Source of the DNA: Micromonospora zamorensis
Lineage (GTDB): Bacteria > Actinomycetota > Actinomycetes > Mycobacteriales > Micromonosporaceae
Direction of reading: 5' to 3'
Length of the DNA stretch: 64,000 nt
NCBI RefSeq assembly: GCF_900090275.1
Contig: NZ_LT607755.1
Coordinates: forward strand, 1,860,001-1,924,000
The notes beneath the pieces are model-generated. The model was not told the origin of the DNA. It made no database searches and worked only from the letters and a program-made list of their open reading frames with translations. Of this stretch, positions 17,059 to 27,900 are shown one piece after another. A program made the translations under genes and the position numbers. The stretch's first letter is position 1. Every line of letters begins with the position of its first letter.

Positions 17059-17428
17059 TCACGCGGGTGCACCGACGGGGCTCGCGTGCCCAGTCATCCG
17101 GCACGTCCACAACCCGGATATGCGGAGCGTAGAGCGTGTCCCAGCGGCGTTGTGCCGTAAGCGGGTCGACCGGACGGACGCGAGCCTGCGCGTCGGCGGC
17201 GATGTGACGGCCGACCTCGTCAAGAACATGCCGTGGTACGTAAAGGCGCACCGCGCCGTGATGCAGCGTCGCGAGCAAGCTCGTCAGGCTTGCGCGGCGG
17301 GTGCCTTCGAAGACCTCATTGACCAGCGCGCACGTGTCACCAACGAGGATCCGGGAGGTACTCAGCGGTACGTGCGAAACGTTCACACGAGCAACGTAGG
17401 GCGTAGTTCCGACATGGCGCATCGGCAT
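16988..17428 (-). pseudogene. PIN-domain (VapC-like) toxin fragment
   Basis: The N-terminal part reads SRILVGDTCALVNEVFEGTR and then LYVPRHVLDEVGRHIAA, the first acidic residue (D of GDTCALV) and the conserved second-helix region of PIN ribonucleases. After HIRVVDVPDDWA the frame turns into basic, low-complexity residues and runs into the antisense of mobC. The second half of the domain, with the remaining acidic residues, is missing. No antitoxin gene is next to it. Confidence 0.65.
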
Positions 17429-17660
17429 ATCGTCCGCCTCTGTTCAGTGGCGATTTAGCCGGGTCAGCCCAGAGGTGGCTCAGGCACATGCTCACGGTAA
17501 CGAATACCTAGCGGGGGCCGGTCACCCAGCGGGTGCCGCAACCGGCGGGGGTCGTCGGCGATGTTGGTGGGCAGTGGTGCGACAACTCCTTTACTCGGCT
17601 GGTTTATACTTGAGGCGACCTGGACAAACGTGCGTGAGCATGCCGCTGGGCCACCGGACT

Positions 17661-17704
17661 ACTGGGGGTCAAGGGGTCGTCGGTTCGAATCCGGCCGTCC
17701 CGAC
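17661..17704 (+). repeat. attR: right copy of the tRNA-Pro 3' end
   Basis: Identical over 44 bases to 1951-1994 (the 3' half of the anticodon arm to the tRNA end). The preceding bases do not form a tRNA 5' half, so this is an attachment-site copy and not a second tRNA. It sets the right edge of a 15.7-kb element. Around it, from 17429 to about 18059, no gene is visible. Confidence 0.92.
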
Positions 17705-18059
17705 CGATTGGCCTGGGGAGATGAAGATCTTCTCCGGTAACGGCGGTAACATCCGGTAACGGATGATCTTTGTTGGCGGTAACCGCGTGGACGGTTGGCT
17801 GCTGATCTGTTCGCTGTCAACCGCTATGACCTGCCGCTTCATCTACGTTCTGGATGAAGCGGCATTTGGTCTCTTGATTCCGCGTCAAGCGCTCCAGATG
17901 ATGCCAGCTGTCGCTCGATCAGGTGTTTCGACCAGCCCGGAGGCCAGGCAGGATCGTCGGCGCTCCCTGGTCCTGGTCTTCCCGAATTGACCGGTCGACA
18001 GTGGAGCGACTGTCATCGCGTCGACAATCGGCGGAGAGGTCGACGTCGGGCTGGCTCGG

Positions 18060-18286
18060 GCGATTACCTGCTGAGCAGGTCGATGAGCGCGGTGTCGGCT
18101 TGGGCGAGGATCGGCGGGCTGTGCAGCGGTGTGGCCATGGCCGCGCTGCGGGTCGCCGAGGGTCAGCGTGTCGTGGTCGACCACCGCGACGTCGATCCCG
18201 GCGGCGGGCGGCCGCGTCGGCTTCGGGCACGAAGTGGTCATCGGGCCGCCGGGGCCGTAGGAGTTCGCGGGTACAAGCAGCATCAT
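18060..18286 (-). pseudogene. Remnant of an ATP-grasp (R2K-like) protein N-terminus
   Basis: The frame starts MMLLVPANSYGP and continues with AAGIDVAVVDHDTLTLGDPQ, the N-terminal region of ATP-grasp R2K-type proteins as remembered from actinomycetes. Adjacent frames carry SYGPRRPDDHFVPEAD-like and LIDLLSR-like pieces, so at least two frameshifts are present and the catalytic C-terminal domain is absent. Identification rests on pattern recall only. Confidence 0.35.
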
Positions 18287-18446
18287 CCGGGCACCGTGCC
18301 CGAGTTGCGACTACAGGCTCCACCTCATATTCAGATCGGCCCGCTCACTCTGATGCTGCCCCGGCGTCTGCCGATGGTCGTGAGGGAGTGGGGCACCTGC
18401 CTTCAACGAGTGCGCCATCGGGAACGGGGAGCACAGCCTTGCGCAG

Positions 18447-19304
18447 CTATCCGCCTGGCGGTATGCCGCTGTCGGATCGCCAGTCGGTGAACAGCTCGGC
18501 AAGTCTGCTCTTGGTCTGGTCGGTGAGGATCTTGGTGATGTCGTCTCCGAGTGGCTTCAGGGCGTGTCGGCGTATTGCGGGGTGTTGTGCTGGTGCGGGG
18601 CAGATGAATACGGCGAGGATCCGTAGTGCGCGCAGGGCTTCTTCGTTTGAGATGAGGTCGAGCAGCGGTGCGCCCGCGAACGCTGCGGCCTGGATGCCAT
18701 GCCACGCCTTGTCGACGATCAAGCTGATGACGGCTTCGGTGACGTGCGGCCGGTCGGTCTGCAGTGCCGAACCCAGGATCAGGGCTTTGGCCTTGTTGGG
18801 GATGCTGTCGAAGCCTCGTCGGGTCATCTCGATCGCCTGGACCAGACCGATGAAGAGGTCGCACCAGAAGTGGTTGGTGAGGTCGCGCTTCACGCTGGTG
18901 GTGTCCTGCGTGGCACGGTCGAGTTCCGTGACGATCTCCCGCCAGGCCCCGCGCGTCATTTCCTCGGCAAGCGCTGTCACCTGCTCGGCTGGCGTCGGGT
19001 AGGGCTCGCCGTCTTCGGGCCCCGCAGGCGGCGACGGGGCGGCAAGCCAGTCCGCGATGTCGACGCGGGCGAGGTCGGTGGTAATTTCCTGGTTGCCGCG
19101 CGTCTGCTCCAGGCGCCGCGGACGATGCTCTGTCCAGGCCAGTTTGCTCTCGAAGCGCTCCCGTCCCCCGTGACGGATCAGATAGTCCTGGTCGACGAGG
19201 TCGAGCCAGCCCTGTACGCCATGCTGGCTGCCGCCGCACTGGGTGCAGAGGCAGCGGTGTCCTCGGGCTGTCTCGCAACTAGGATTGTGTCTGCCGGTGT
19301 CCAT
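18447..19304 (-). CDS. Conserved hypothetical protein with N-terminal cysteine cluster
   Basis: A 285-residue soluble protein of unknown function. The N-terminus has CETARGHRCLCTQCGGSQHG, four Cys and a His that could bind zinc. The middle part (PTPAEQVTALAEEMTRGAWR) is helical. The C-terminal region is helical and ends in DITKILTDQTKSRLAELFTD. It looks full length with ATG 19304, stands alone, and has no recognised partner. Composition and codon use are normal for the host, which supports a real gene. Confidence 0.65.
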   Translation of the reverse strand: MDTGRHNPSCETARGHRCLCTQCGGSQHGVQGWLDLVDQDYLIRHGGRERFESKLAWTEHRPRRLEQTRGNQEITTDLARVDIADWLAAPSPPAGPEDGEPYPTPAEQVTALAEEMTRGAWREIVTELDRATQDTTSVKRDLTNHFWCDLFIGLVQAIEMTRRGFDSIPNKAKALILGSALQTDRPHVTEAVISLIVDKAWHGIQAAAFAGAPLLDLISNEEALRALRILAVFICPAPAQHPAIRRHALKPLGDDITKILTDQTKSRLAELFTDWRSDSGIPPGG

Positions 19305-19766
19305 GTCGCGGCCACCTCGCTCATCCGGTTGACCCGGTTGTGGTAGCGATAGCTGACTAAATGGAATCCTGTCGATACCCTACGTCACCGACTGATCTAT
19401 GCCAATGCCGGTCGGTCGAGCCTGTCGGATTGCGGGCAGAACATCACCGGTCGCCATCGGACCGGTCTCGCCGGATGGCTTGTCCGTGGTCACATCGGCG
19501 CGTACGGTCGATCGTAGAGCTGGCGTCGTCCAGCTGTTGAACCTGCTGCTGTGCCGCCCAGTTATGCGGAGCCCGATGAGTCGGCCATCGATGCCGAGGG
19601 GCTAAGACCCCGCCTGCGGCGCGCCTTTGGATCCCTCCGGTTGCAGTCGTCGACAACCCGCTGCGTGTCCCTCCCCATCGGGCGTCGCCTGACATGCCGC
19701 TGCCGCCCCACACCGGTTAGGTGCCACGACGTGCCGGTGTGCCCTGACCTGCGAAGGAGTGCCCTC
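19305..19766. other. Intergenic region without recognised gene
   Basis: No frame here has convincing protein character. It separates two divergent genes (18447-19304 minus, 19767 onward plus) and so should hold both promoters; no clear -35/-10 pair stands out. Confidence 0.4.
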
Positions 19767-20356
19767 ATGACCTCGTACGCAATCCGCAGCTGCAGTGAAC
19801 CGCCAGCGTCAATGCGCTGGCTCGCCCAGCAGTTTCCGCACCGGGCCCGGCTCATCGCCGACCTGCAGGGTCGTATCAGTCGCGCCCCTGCAGCCATCCG
19901 CGCCTGCGCACCTGAGCCGGACCGATTCGGCCAGGCGATGGAACGGACACTCGCCCTTGACCTGTGCGACACACCGCCATACCTGCAGCTGATCAAACAG
20001 CTGCCGGCGGCCGGGATGCGGCGTCTGCTCACCACCGCCGGATACGCGCCGATCGCCGACACCGCCGACGGGCCGTGGGGCAAGACCAGCAACCATATCC
20101 CCGGCGCTCGACTGTTCACGGTGGGCAGCCTGCTGCCCTACCTTGACAGGGCAGCGCACGAGCTCCGTTCGGCGAACCCGGACGAGGTGCGGGAGGCGAT
20201 CCAGGCAATGCTGCGCGACCGGCGGGCCATCACCGCCTACGCGACCGCCGCGAGCGCTGCCCGTCCTGCCTTTGCCGCTTTTTGGGCCAGCTACATGAGC
20301 GGCTTCCACAGTGCGCTGCGTGGCTACGGACCCGTCACCGCCTCCCTGAGAGCGTG
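19767..20356 (+). pseudogene. Hypothetical protein truncated by an IS
   Basis: ATG 19767 lies eight bases after GGAG. The product begins MTSYAIRSCSEPPASMRWLA and continues for about 195 residues of mainly helical sequence (MERTLALDLCDTPPYLQLIK, ARLFTVGSLLPYLDRAAHEL) until the transposon edge near 20350, where the frame runs into IS sequence. I do not recognise the family. Loss of the C-terminus makes function unlikely. Confidence 0.6.
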
Positions 20357-21277
20357 TTTCACATTGCTGTCAGTCGGGTGTGTTGAAGGTGAGGCGTTGT
20401 TGGTGGGTGGCGGCTTCGCCTCGGGCAAGGCGGCGGAGCATGCCACCGAGGGCGGCCCATCGGGTCATGGCCTCCGACGTTGCGCGGTGGGTTTCGTAGT
20501 CGCGTGCCAGGCGGCGGTGGGCGGTGATCCAGGACAGGGTCCGCTCCACGACCCAGCGGCGCGGGTGCACGACGAACCCTCGTTGGTCGGCGGGTTTGCG
20601 GACGATCTCGACGGTGGTGCGTAGCAGGTCGCGGGCCCAGTCGACGAGGCGCCCGGCGAAGACGTGCCGGTGGGAGTGGCTGCGTAGGTGGCGAGCAGGG
20701 CGCCTTTGGCGCCGTCGCGGTCCTGCCAGGACGCGGCGAGGACCCAGACGGTGACCAGCAGGCCAAGGGTGTCGGTGACGATGAATCGTTTCCGGCCGTT
20801 GATCTTCTTCCCGGCGTCGTAACCGCGGGAGTGCCGCGGCACGGTGTCAGCGCCCTTCACGCTCTGCGAGGCGATGATCCCCGCCGTCGGCTCGGCTCGC
20901 GACCGTGAGCCACCGGGATTTGCTCACGTAGCTCGGTCAGGATCCGCTCGGTCACGCCCCGACTGTTCAGCCGAGTGAAGTGCGCGTACACGGTCTGCCA
21001 CGGCGGGAAGTCGACCGGCAGGTACCACCGCGCGCAACCGGTGCGCACCACGTACAAGACGGCGTCGATGACGGCCCGCCGGGGATGCTTCTCTGGTCTG
21101 CCCATCCACTGTGGAGACGGCAGCATCGGCTCGATGATCTCCCACTCGGCGTCGGTCAAATTAGAGGGGTACCGCGTGAGGCGCTCCATCCGAATTACTC
21201 GGCGTCCTGCAGGCCGAATCGTGATGGAGCTTTCGCAGAGCCAAACCCGACAGGCAGCAACGCACCCACGAAACATC
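20350..21277 (-). mobile_element. IS5-type (IS112-like) insertion, decayed
   Basis: The segment holds the transposase remains below. The two ends share related inverted sequence: left TTGCTGTCAGTCGGGTGTG against right, read on the other strand, TTGCTGCCTGTCGGGTTTGG. Each is preceded by a TGTTTC-like stretch. The exact ends could not be fixed and no target duplication was identified. It cut the gene at 19767 and lies just upstream of mcrB. Confidence 0.55.
20370..21189 (-). pseudogene. IS5-family transposase with two frameshifts
   Basis: Frame one from ATG 21189 reads MERLTRYPSNLTDAEWEIIE, then RRAVIDAVLYVVRTGCARWY (the DUF4096 N-terminal domain). Frame two (about 20890 to 20670) reads SVKGADTVPRHSRGYDAGKK and GRKRFIVTDTLGLLVTVWVL with the catalytic D. 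Frame three ends RRWVVERTLSWITAHRRLAR with the catalytic E. Each part is recognisable, so the gene broke recently. Some IS5 elements use one programmed frameshift, but two breaks make inactivity more likely. Confidence 0.8.
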
Positions 21278-21341
21278 GATTGGCCCGTATGGTTCGTAGA
21301 GCTCAGATAAGGGGCGCATGAAGCCGAGGCTGGAGGAGCCG

Positions 21342-22868
21342 ATGGGGGAGGGGCCACGACCGATCGCGGAGGTCATCGAAGAGACGCGGGCGAGGTTCGG
21401 GCCAAGGTTCGCGCTGGCGCGCGTGGATGCCGAGGAGAAGGCGCGTCAGATGCTCGACGAGCGCCATGGCGAGATGGACGTCGAGGAAATCGTCAAACTC
21501 GGTCGGTTGTTCAACCAGCACGAAGCGGCGGGCCGAGTGCGGTACGACCGCTTCTCGCCAGGTTTCGCTGGCGCCATCATGGCCAAGCTGGGCCAGGACG
21601 TTGTGCGATTCAACAGGGTCGTCTCGCGACTCTGGACGCAGCCTCTGGAGGCTGCCGTGGACCTCCTGGGCCAGATGTACGCGGACCGGTCGATCCTTCC
21701 GGGCGCCGGTACGTCTCTTCCCAGCTACCTGCTGTACCTGCGCGAGCCCGACCGTTTCGGTGTGTTCATCAACGCCACAAGGAAGGGCCTGGGTGCCGAG
21801 GTCGGTGACGTGTTCCGCTCCGACAGCAAGGCGAGCTACGAACGTTTCTGTGCCGCCCTGCTCCGTTGGCGTGAGCGGCACGGGGTGGCGGCACAGGAGG
21901 CGGATGCGATCCTGACCGCCGTCATGCGGAACCTGCCGAAGACGTCCGACGACAGCGCCCCAACAGTCGGTGAACTGGTCGGTGACGTGACGCCGGCAGA
22001 GTCCGCTCACGCGCCACTCCGCCTGACGATCGAGCAGGTGGCGGCAGGAAGTCACCTACCGGTGGAACGAGTCGAGGCGTGGGTCGAGGCGCTGCGAGGC
22101 CCCATGAGGCAAGGGGTGTTCCACGGTCCGCCCGGCACAGGCAAGACACATCTCGCGCTCCTACTTGCCCGGCACCTAGCGACAGCACCGGCCAACATCG
22201 AACTACTACAATTCCACCCCGCATACTCCTACGAAGACTTCGTCGAGGGCCTGCGACCGGCGACGGACGATGACAAGGGCGGGTTCCGGTACACAGTCCG
22301 AGAGGGGATTCTCTCGAGGCTCTGTGAACGGGCGAGAAAGGCAACCGACGAGAGCTTCGTACTCGTGATCGACGAGATGAATCGTGCCGACCTGGCGGCG
22401 GTCTTCGGGGAGTTACTGTTCCTGCTCGAATACCGTGACACCGCAGAGGTGACGTTGCCCTACTCGCAGCGGCGCTTCTCAGTGCCGAGCAACGTCGTGC
22501 TGCTGGGCACGATGAACACAGCAGACCGCAGCCTGGCACTACTGGATTTCGCGTTGCGGCGGCGGTTCAACGCGTTCGCGCTGGAACCCAATGACCTCGT
22601 GCTCGCGAGTTGGGCCGCAGCGCGTCCGGCCGTGAACGCCGACCTGGCGCTCGACGTCTTCCGCCTGATCAGGGATCGGGTCGGGCGCGACGCCGTGGTA
22701 AGTCCAGGACACTCCTACTGGATGGTCGAGAATCTCGACGCCACTGTGGCCGAACACATCTGGGCGTACCAACTGCATCCGTACCTCGCCGAATACTGGT
22801 TCGAACGGCCGAGCGAACTGCGGCAGCTGGACGCTGACGTCCGGACCCTGATCGCGGAACGGGCATAA
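21342..22868 (+). CDS. mcrB: McrB-like AAA+ GTPase/ATPase of a type IV restriction system
   Basis: McrB forms the nucleotide-driven ring that partners the McrC nuclease and cleaves modified DNA. The N-terminal 230 residues are a variable, probably DNA-reading domain (YDRFSPGFAGAIMAKLGQDV). The AAA+ domain shows Walker A GPPGTGKT (about 262), FHPAYSYEDFVEGLRP, Walker B VLVIDEMNRAD (about 341), and the McrB signature LLGTMNTADRS followed by the ALRRRF arginine region. ATG 21342 is preferred since GGAGGA lies four bases upstream; ATG 21318 is also in frame. The next gene begins two bases after the stop, so the pair is one operon. Confidence 0.9.
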   Translation: MGEGPRPIAEVIEETRARFGPRFALARVDAEEKARQMLDERHGEMDVEEIVKLGRLFNQHEAAGRVRYDRFSPGFAGAIMAKLGQDVVRFNRVVSRLWTQPLEAAVDLLGQMYADRSILPGAGTSLPSYLLYLREPDRFGVFINATRKGLGAEVGDVFRSDSKASYERFCAALLRWRERHGVAAQEADAILTAVMRNLPKTSDDSAPTVGELVGDVTPAESAHAPLRLTIEQVAAGSHLPVERVEAWVEALRGPMRQGVFHGPPGTGKTHLALLLARHLATAPANIELLQFHPAYSYEDFVEGLRPATDDDKGGFRYTVREGILSRLCERARKATDESFVLVIDEMNRADLAAVFGELLFLLEYRDTAEVTLPYSQRRFSVPSNVVLLGTMNTADRSLALLDFALRRRFNAFALEPNDLVLASWAAARPAVNADLALDVFRLIRDRVGRDAVVSPGHSYWMVENLDATVAEHIWAYQLHPYLAEYWFERPSELRQLDADVRTLIAERA

Positions 22869-22869
22869 G

Positions 22870-24009
22870 GTGATCCAGCTCCGTGACTATCAACCCGACC
22901 TCGTCGAGCTGACGCACGACGAGGCATCCGAGCTGACCGCACTCGCCAAGGGTTCGGGGGGCACTGCTGGCAGGCCACGGGTCATCGAGCGGGTGACCGT
23001 CGGCGAAACCCAGGGCTGGTATCGAATCCAACCGGGACCGTACGTCGGTCGTTTCGCTCTCCGGTCGGGCCGCGTCATCGATATCACCAGCCGGTTCCCC
23101 TTCGAGAATGTGGCACAGCTACTCGGGCTCGCCGAGAGGACCACCCTGCTGGAGGAGGCTGGCGTGGATGCGGTCGGCGGGCACGGCCTGGTCGATCTCA
23201 TCGGACTGGCGTTCGTCCGGGAGGCTGAGCGTCTCGTCGGGGCAGGACTCGCGAAGGGCTACGCCTCGCGCACCTTCGTCCGACCGCCCTATGCGGGAGC
23301 CCCTGACGTCGCCGCACACCTGGGTGCCGGAGCGGGTCTGCCCACCCGACTGGTGACAAGGGCCAACCGACTGACAATGGACATCCCGATCAACCGTCTC
23401 GTCGCCGCAGCGCACACCAAGCTGAGCCGGATGACCTACCAGAACCCGCAGCTATCTGCCCGCCTGCGCTCCCTGGCTCCCATCTTCGCTCAGATCAGTG
23501 GTTGGACCGAGGGCAGGCCACGTCTACCGGCCACGACCGTCCCGTCCCAGTATCGGAACGTCTCCGAGCTGAGCTATCTCGTCCTCGACGACAGGACTGC
23601 CCTACCCGTCGATGGCGCGGTCGCAGGCGTCAGCGTCCTGTTCAACATGACGAGGATTTGGGAGTTGTACGTGGGCAATTGGCTTACCCGGCAGTTGCCG
23701 GCGGGGCAGGCAGTGGCTCCTCGGTATCCGATCCCACTGACCGACAGTGGAGCCGAGATAATGGGTGTCGCCGACTTCGTCCTATTAGAGGGAAATAGGC
23801 CGGTTAGTGTTTATGACGCGAAGTACCGAAAGTGGAAAGACCGGCCCAGCACCGACGAACTCTACCAACTCGTGACGTACGCGCACCGGTTGCGGCTCCG
23901 GCATGCCGGTCTCGTGTATCCAGGATCCAGGTCGGCGACCACCAGGGTCACCGTCGGCGATATCACGCTCGAATCGATCGCCATTCCGGTCACCTCCAGG
24001 GAGACATGA
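22870..24009 (+). CDS. mcrC: McrC-like nuclease subunit
   Basis: A 379-residue protein starting at GTG 22870. The N-terminal half is the McrC/DUF2357-type domain (GWYRIQPGPYVGRFALRSGR, YASRTFVRPPYAG). The C-terminal half holds the PD-(D/E)XK nuclease: GVADFVLLEGNRPVSVYDAK, where D and the DAK motif are the metal-binding and catalytic residues, then STDELYQLVTYAHRL. It should be the cleavage subunit of the McrB ring. The order mcrB-mcrC and the two-base gap are typical of type IV systems. Confidence 0.9.
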   Translation: MIQLRDYQPDLVELTHDEASELTALAKGSGGTAGRPRVIERVTVGETQGWYRIQPGPYVGRFALRSGRVIDITSRFPFENVAQLLGLAERTTLLEEAGVDAVGGHGLVDLIGLAFVREAERLVGAGLAKGYASRTFVRPPYAGAPDVAAHLGAGAGLPTRLVTRANRLTMDIPINRLVAAAHTKLSRMTYQNPQLSARLRSLAPIFAQISGWTEGRPRLPATTVPSQYRNVSELSYLVLDDRTALPVDGAVAGVSVLFNMTRIWELYVGNWLTRQLPAGQAVAPRYPIPLTDSGAEIMGVADFVLLEGNRPVSVYDAKYRKWKDRPSTDELYQLVTYAHRLRLRHAGLVYPGSRSATTRVTVGDITLESIAIPVTSRET

Positions 24010-24465
24010 CCATCTGAAGCAGCCGATACCAACGGACATCCATCGGCCTTCTCTCTGGGGTTCGGGCAACCGGTGTTCGCCAGGGTGTACCTCGCCTCGT
24101 TCGTTCCGCTCAGGAAGTCGGCCATAGGGCCACCCTTCGCGTACAAAGCTGTCCCGGTCGTCGACGACCCGGGTCGACGGGCACAAGCGGAATCCATAGC
24201 GATTAGGTCAATGAGACTCGATGCGTCCATGGCTCATGAGCCGCCCGCACTCACGTGGTCGAGGTGTGCTCTCGCCGACTTCTACATCCACGATCGGGCA
24301 TTGCACGAGCCCGGGTGCCACGGCCAGACGCACCAAGTCAGAGTCGGTCATCAGTTGGGGCCTGCTACGCCACCGCACCTCTGGCAACGCGTTCGGTAAT
24401 TTCGGTGCGTGTCCGGGGAGACTACGGTGTGTCAAGGATCTGCCGTGTGCGTTGGAGGTCAGGCT
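24010..24465. other. Intergenic region without recognised gene
   Basis: No convincing gene was found. The stretch lies between mcrC and the small hydrophobic protein of the NB-ARC/WD40 pair and presumably holds the promoter of the latter. Confidence 0.4.
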
Positions 24466-24906
24466 GTGATTGAGGGCTGGTTGCTGTCGGCGGCGACAGT
24501 GGGCGGGTCGGCACTGATCGGTGCTGTCGCCACAGATGTGTGGCAGTCAGCGCGAGCTGGGGTATGCCGCTTGTTTGGCCGAGCGGGACAGCGGCGGGGT
24601 GACGTGGCGCAGGGGTGGGCGGATCAGACCGCTGCGGAGATCACTGGCGCACCCACGGAGCAGCAGATTGAGGTTCGGCGGCGGTTGGCGCTGTTGTGGC
24701 AGCAGCGGTTGGCTGATTTGGTGGAGGAGCACCCGGAACTCGGTGATGAGGTGCGGATGTGGGCCGCCGATCTCCGGCAGCAGCTGCCGGCGACAGAAAA
24801 GGACTGGGTGAACACGTTCATCGCGGGCGGTAACGCGACGCAGTACAACGCGCCCGGCGGCTCGATAACCGTGACAAATCATCTGGGCGAGCGATTCGGG
24901 TCATGA
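24466..24906 (+). CDS. Small hydrophobic-helix protein with C-terminal BASS-like motif
   Basis: GTG 24466 follows GGAGG by seven bases and is preferred to GTG 24409. The 146-residue product starts with a hydrophobic helix (MIEGWLLSAATVGGSALIGA) followed by DVWQSARAGVCRLFGRAG and a charged helical region. The C-terminus reads NATQYNAPGGSITVTNHLG. A similar motif (TMFNAPDGTINVY) opens the next protein. The stop overlaps the next start (ATGA), so translation is coupled. No enzymatic domain is visible. It may be a membrane-acting effector or an adaptor of the NB-ARC/WD40 protein; this is inferred from layout alone. Confidence 0.75.
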   Translation: MIEGWLLSAATVGGSALIGAVATDVWQSARAGVCRLFGRAGQRRGDVAQGWADQTAAEITGAPTEQQIEVRRRLALLWQQRLADLVEEHPELGDEVRMWAADLRQQLPATEKDWVNTFIAGGNATQYNAPGGSITVTNHLGERFGS

Positions 24907-27900
24907 GCACGACTGTGGGGCGTGCCGGTGGCGATCGGTTCGAGGCACGCGACCGCTCGACCATGTTCAATGCGCCGGACGGGACGATCAACGTCTACCA
25001 GGACGGCCACGGTCCCCGACCGATACAGCGGCTGTGGATGGCGCCGCCGCACGCGGCGGGCATGGTGGCGCGGCCAGAGCTGGCGGAACCGCTGTTGGAG
25101 CTGGTGACTGCGGAGGCCGGCGAGCAGGTAGCGGTGAGCGGTGTCCACGGCACCGGCGGATTCGGTAAGACCACCTTGGCTGCCTGGATATGTCATCAGC
25201 CGCAGGTGCGCGACAGATTTTCGGGTGGTCTTCTGTGGGTGACCGTCGGTGAGCACGCCGCCGGCGCGGAGCTGGCTGGACGGATCAACAACCTGATCGA
25301 GCATCTCACCGGCGCCCGCAGCGGGTTCACTGACCCGATTCAGGCGGGACATCGCCTGGGCGCGTTACTGGACAGCCAACCTGAACCGGTATTGCTGGTG
25401 GTCGACGATGTCTGGCGGGCCGACCAGTTGGACCCGTTTTGCCAAGGCGGGGCACGGTGCCGGCGGCTGGTCACGACCCGTCACCGCGGCTTGGTGCCGG
25501 CGAGTTCCAGCGTGTGGGTCGACCAGATGTCCACAAGGCAGGCGGCGGCGCTGTTGACCCGCGACCTAGCCGATCCGCCGACCGACCTGGTCGCCCGGAT
25601 CCTGTCGGCGACCGGACGTTGGCCGGTGCTGCTCAGCATCGCGAACCGGACCGTGGTCCGCCACGTCGAGAACTACGGCGCCACCGCGGCGTGGGCGTTG
25701 CGGGACATCGCGGACCGACTCGCCGAAGAAGGCCCCACCAGCTTCGACTTCGAAGACCCCGCCCGAAGTGGCCGTGCGATTGACGCCACCGTCCGCGCCG
25801 GCCTGGACCTCCTCGACCCGGCGATCAGCGACCGGTTCACCGAACTAGCGATCTTCGGCGAGGACGTTGACATACCGCTTTCAGTACTCACGCTTCTGTG
25901 GGCAAAGACCGGCGGTCTGACACCACGCGGCACCCGGCGAGTTTGCGCGATCCTGGCCGGGATGTCGCTGCTGCTGCAGTACCAATCCGAAGCAGGCACC
26001 ATCCGGCTCCACGACATCATCCGCTCCTATCTAATCCGCAACGCCACCGACAGCAGTCAACGCACCCGACTGCACGCTCTGCTCCTGGACGCTGCTGTCG
26101 CACTGACCATGCCGGCAGCCTCAGCGGCGACATCCGCAGCCTCGCCGACTGTGGCCTGGTGGACGCTTCCCGCCGCCGAGGAGTACCTCGCAGCACACCT
26201 CGCCGAACACCTACACGGTGCCGACCGACACGACGAACTCGCCGTCACCGTCACCGACTTGCGATGGATCACCAGACGCCTGCAGCGCCACGGGCCCGCC
26301 GCGGTCGAGGCAGACCTCGCCCACGTGACCACTTCCACCGCCACCACGCTGGCCAGGACCATCAGGCAGAACAGCCACCTGCTTACCCCTACCGACCCGC
26401 CCGACGCTCTCGGTGACGTGCTGGTCAGCCGCCTCGACAACGAACCCGACCTGGCACCACTGGTGGCCGCCTACACGTCTGTCCTTCCGCTGCCGCGACT
26501 AGCAAACCGGTGGCCACCCCCAGACGGTGCTCACCCTGCCCTACTACGCACTCTCACCGGTCACACCGGTTCACTGTCGTCGCTGGTATCCGCGCCGGAC
26601 GGGGCCTGGGTGGCCAGCGGCGGCTACGACGGCACTGTCCGGGTTTGGGGTCCCACCACGGGCGCCTTGCGCCATACCTTCCCCGACCACCACGGTCCGG
26701 TGTCGTCGCTGGTGTCCGTGCCGGACGGGGCCTGGGTGGCCAGCGGCGGCCACGACGGCGCTGTCCGGGTCTGGGATCCCACCACCGGCGCCCTGCGCAG
26801 TATCTTCACCGACCACACTGGTCGGGTCGAGGCTTTGGTGGCAGCGCCAGATGCGTCCTGGGTGGCCAGCGGCGGCCCCGATGGCTCGGTGAAGGTCTGG
26901 GACCTGACCACCGGCGCCCTCCGGTACAACCTCGTCGGTCATAGCGGCTCGGTGCTGGCGCTTGCAACGGCGCCGGATGGGTCCTGGCTGGCCAGTGGCG
27001 GACCCGATGGCACGGTGCAGATCTGGGACCCGACGACCGGCACCCGTCGAAACATTCTCACCGGCCACGCCGGCTGGCTGCTGGCATTGGCGGTGGCGCC
27101 GGACGGGTCCTGGCTGGCCAGCGGCGGACTCGATGGCTCGGTACGGGTCTGGGACCCCACCAGCGGCACTCTCCTCCATACTTTCGCCGGCCAAGACAGT
27201 CCGGTGTTGGCGTTGGCAGTTGCGCGAGACGGCTCATGGCTCGCGAGTGGCGGCCAGGATGGCTCGGTACGGGTCTGGGATCTGCCTACCGGCACTCTGC
27301 GCCATGCCCTTGCCGGCCACAGCAGCGCAGTGCTGGTATTGGCGGTGGCACCGGATGGCTCTTGGTTGGCCAGCGCGGGGCGCGGTCACTCGGTGCGGAT
27401 CTGGGACCTGGTCACCGGTGGCCTCAGGCATAACCTCACCGGTCACACCGGACGCGTATCAGCGCTGACCGCGGCACCAGACGGATCCTGGCTGGCCAGC
27501 AACGGTTTCGATGCGACGGTGCGCGTATGGAACCCAAGGATTACTGGTGCCCTCGGACGACTCCCGGACGGCCATACCAGATCGGTGATGGCGTTGGTGT
27601 TGGCGCCGGACTGCTCCTGGCTGGCGAGCAGCTCGTACGACCGGACCGTGCGGATCTGGGACCCCATCGTCGGCGCTGTACGGCACACCTTCACCGACCA
27701 CACCGGCTGGGTGGGGGCGTTGGCGGCGGCGGCGGACGGGTCGTGGCTGGCCAGCGGCGCACACGATGGCACGGTGCGGATCTGGGATCCAGTTAGCGGG
27801 GTCCTTCGACGAACTCTCACGGACGGTCCCAGCCAGGTAGGGGCGTTGGTGGCAGCGCCGGACGGGTCGTGGCTGGCCAGCGGCGCACACGATGGCACGG

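Noticed and set aside
17661..17704. Second tRNA-Pro gene
   Set aside because: Only the 3' part is present; the acceptor 5' strand, D arm and 5' anticodon stem are missing. It is an att copy.
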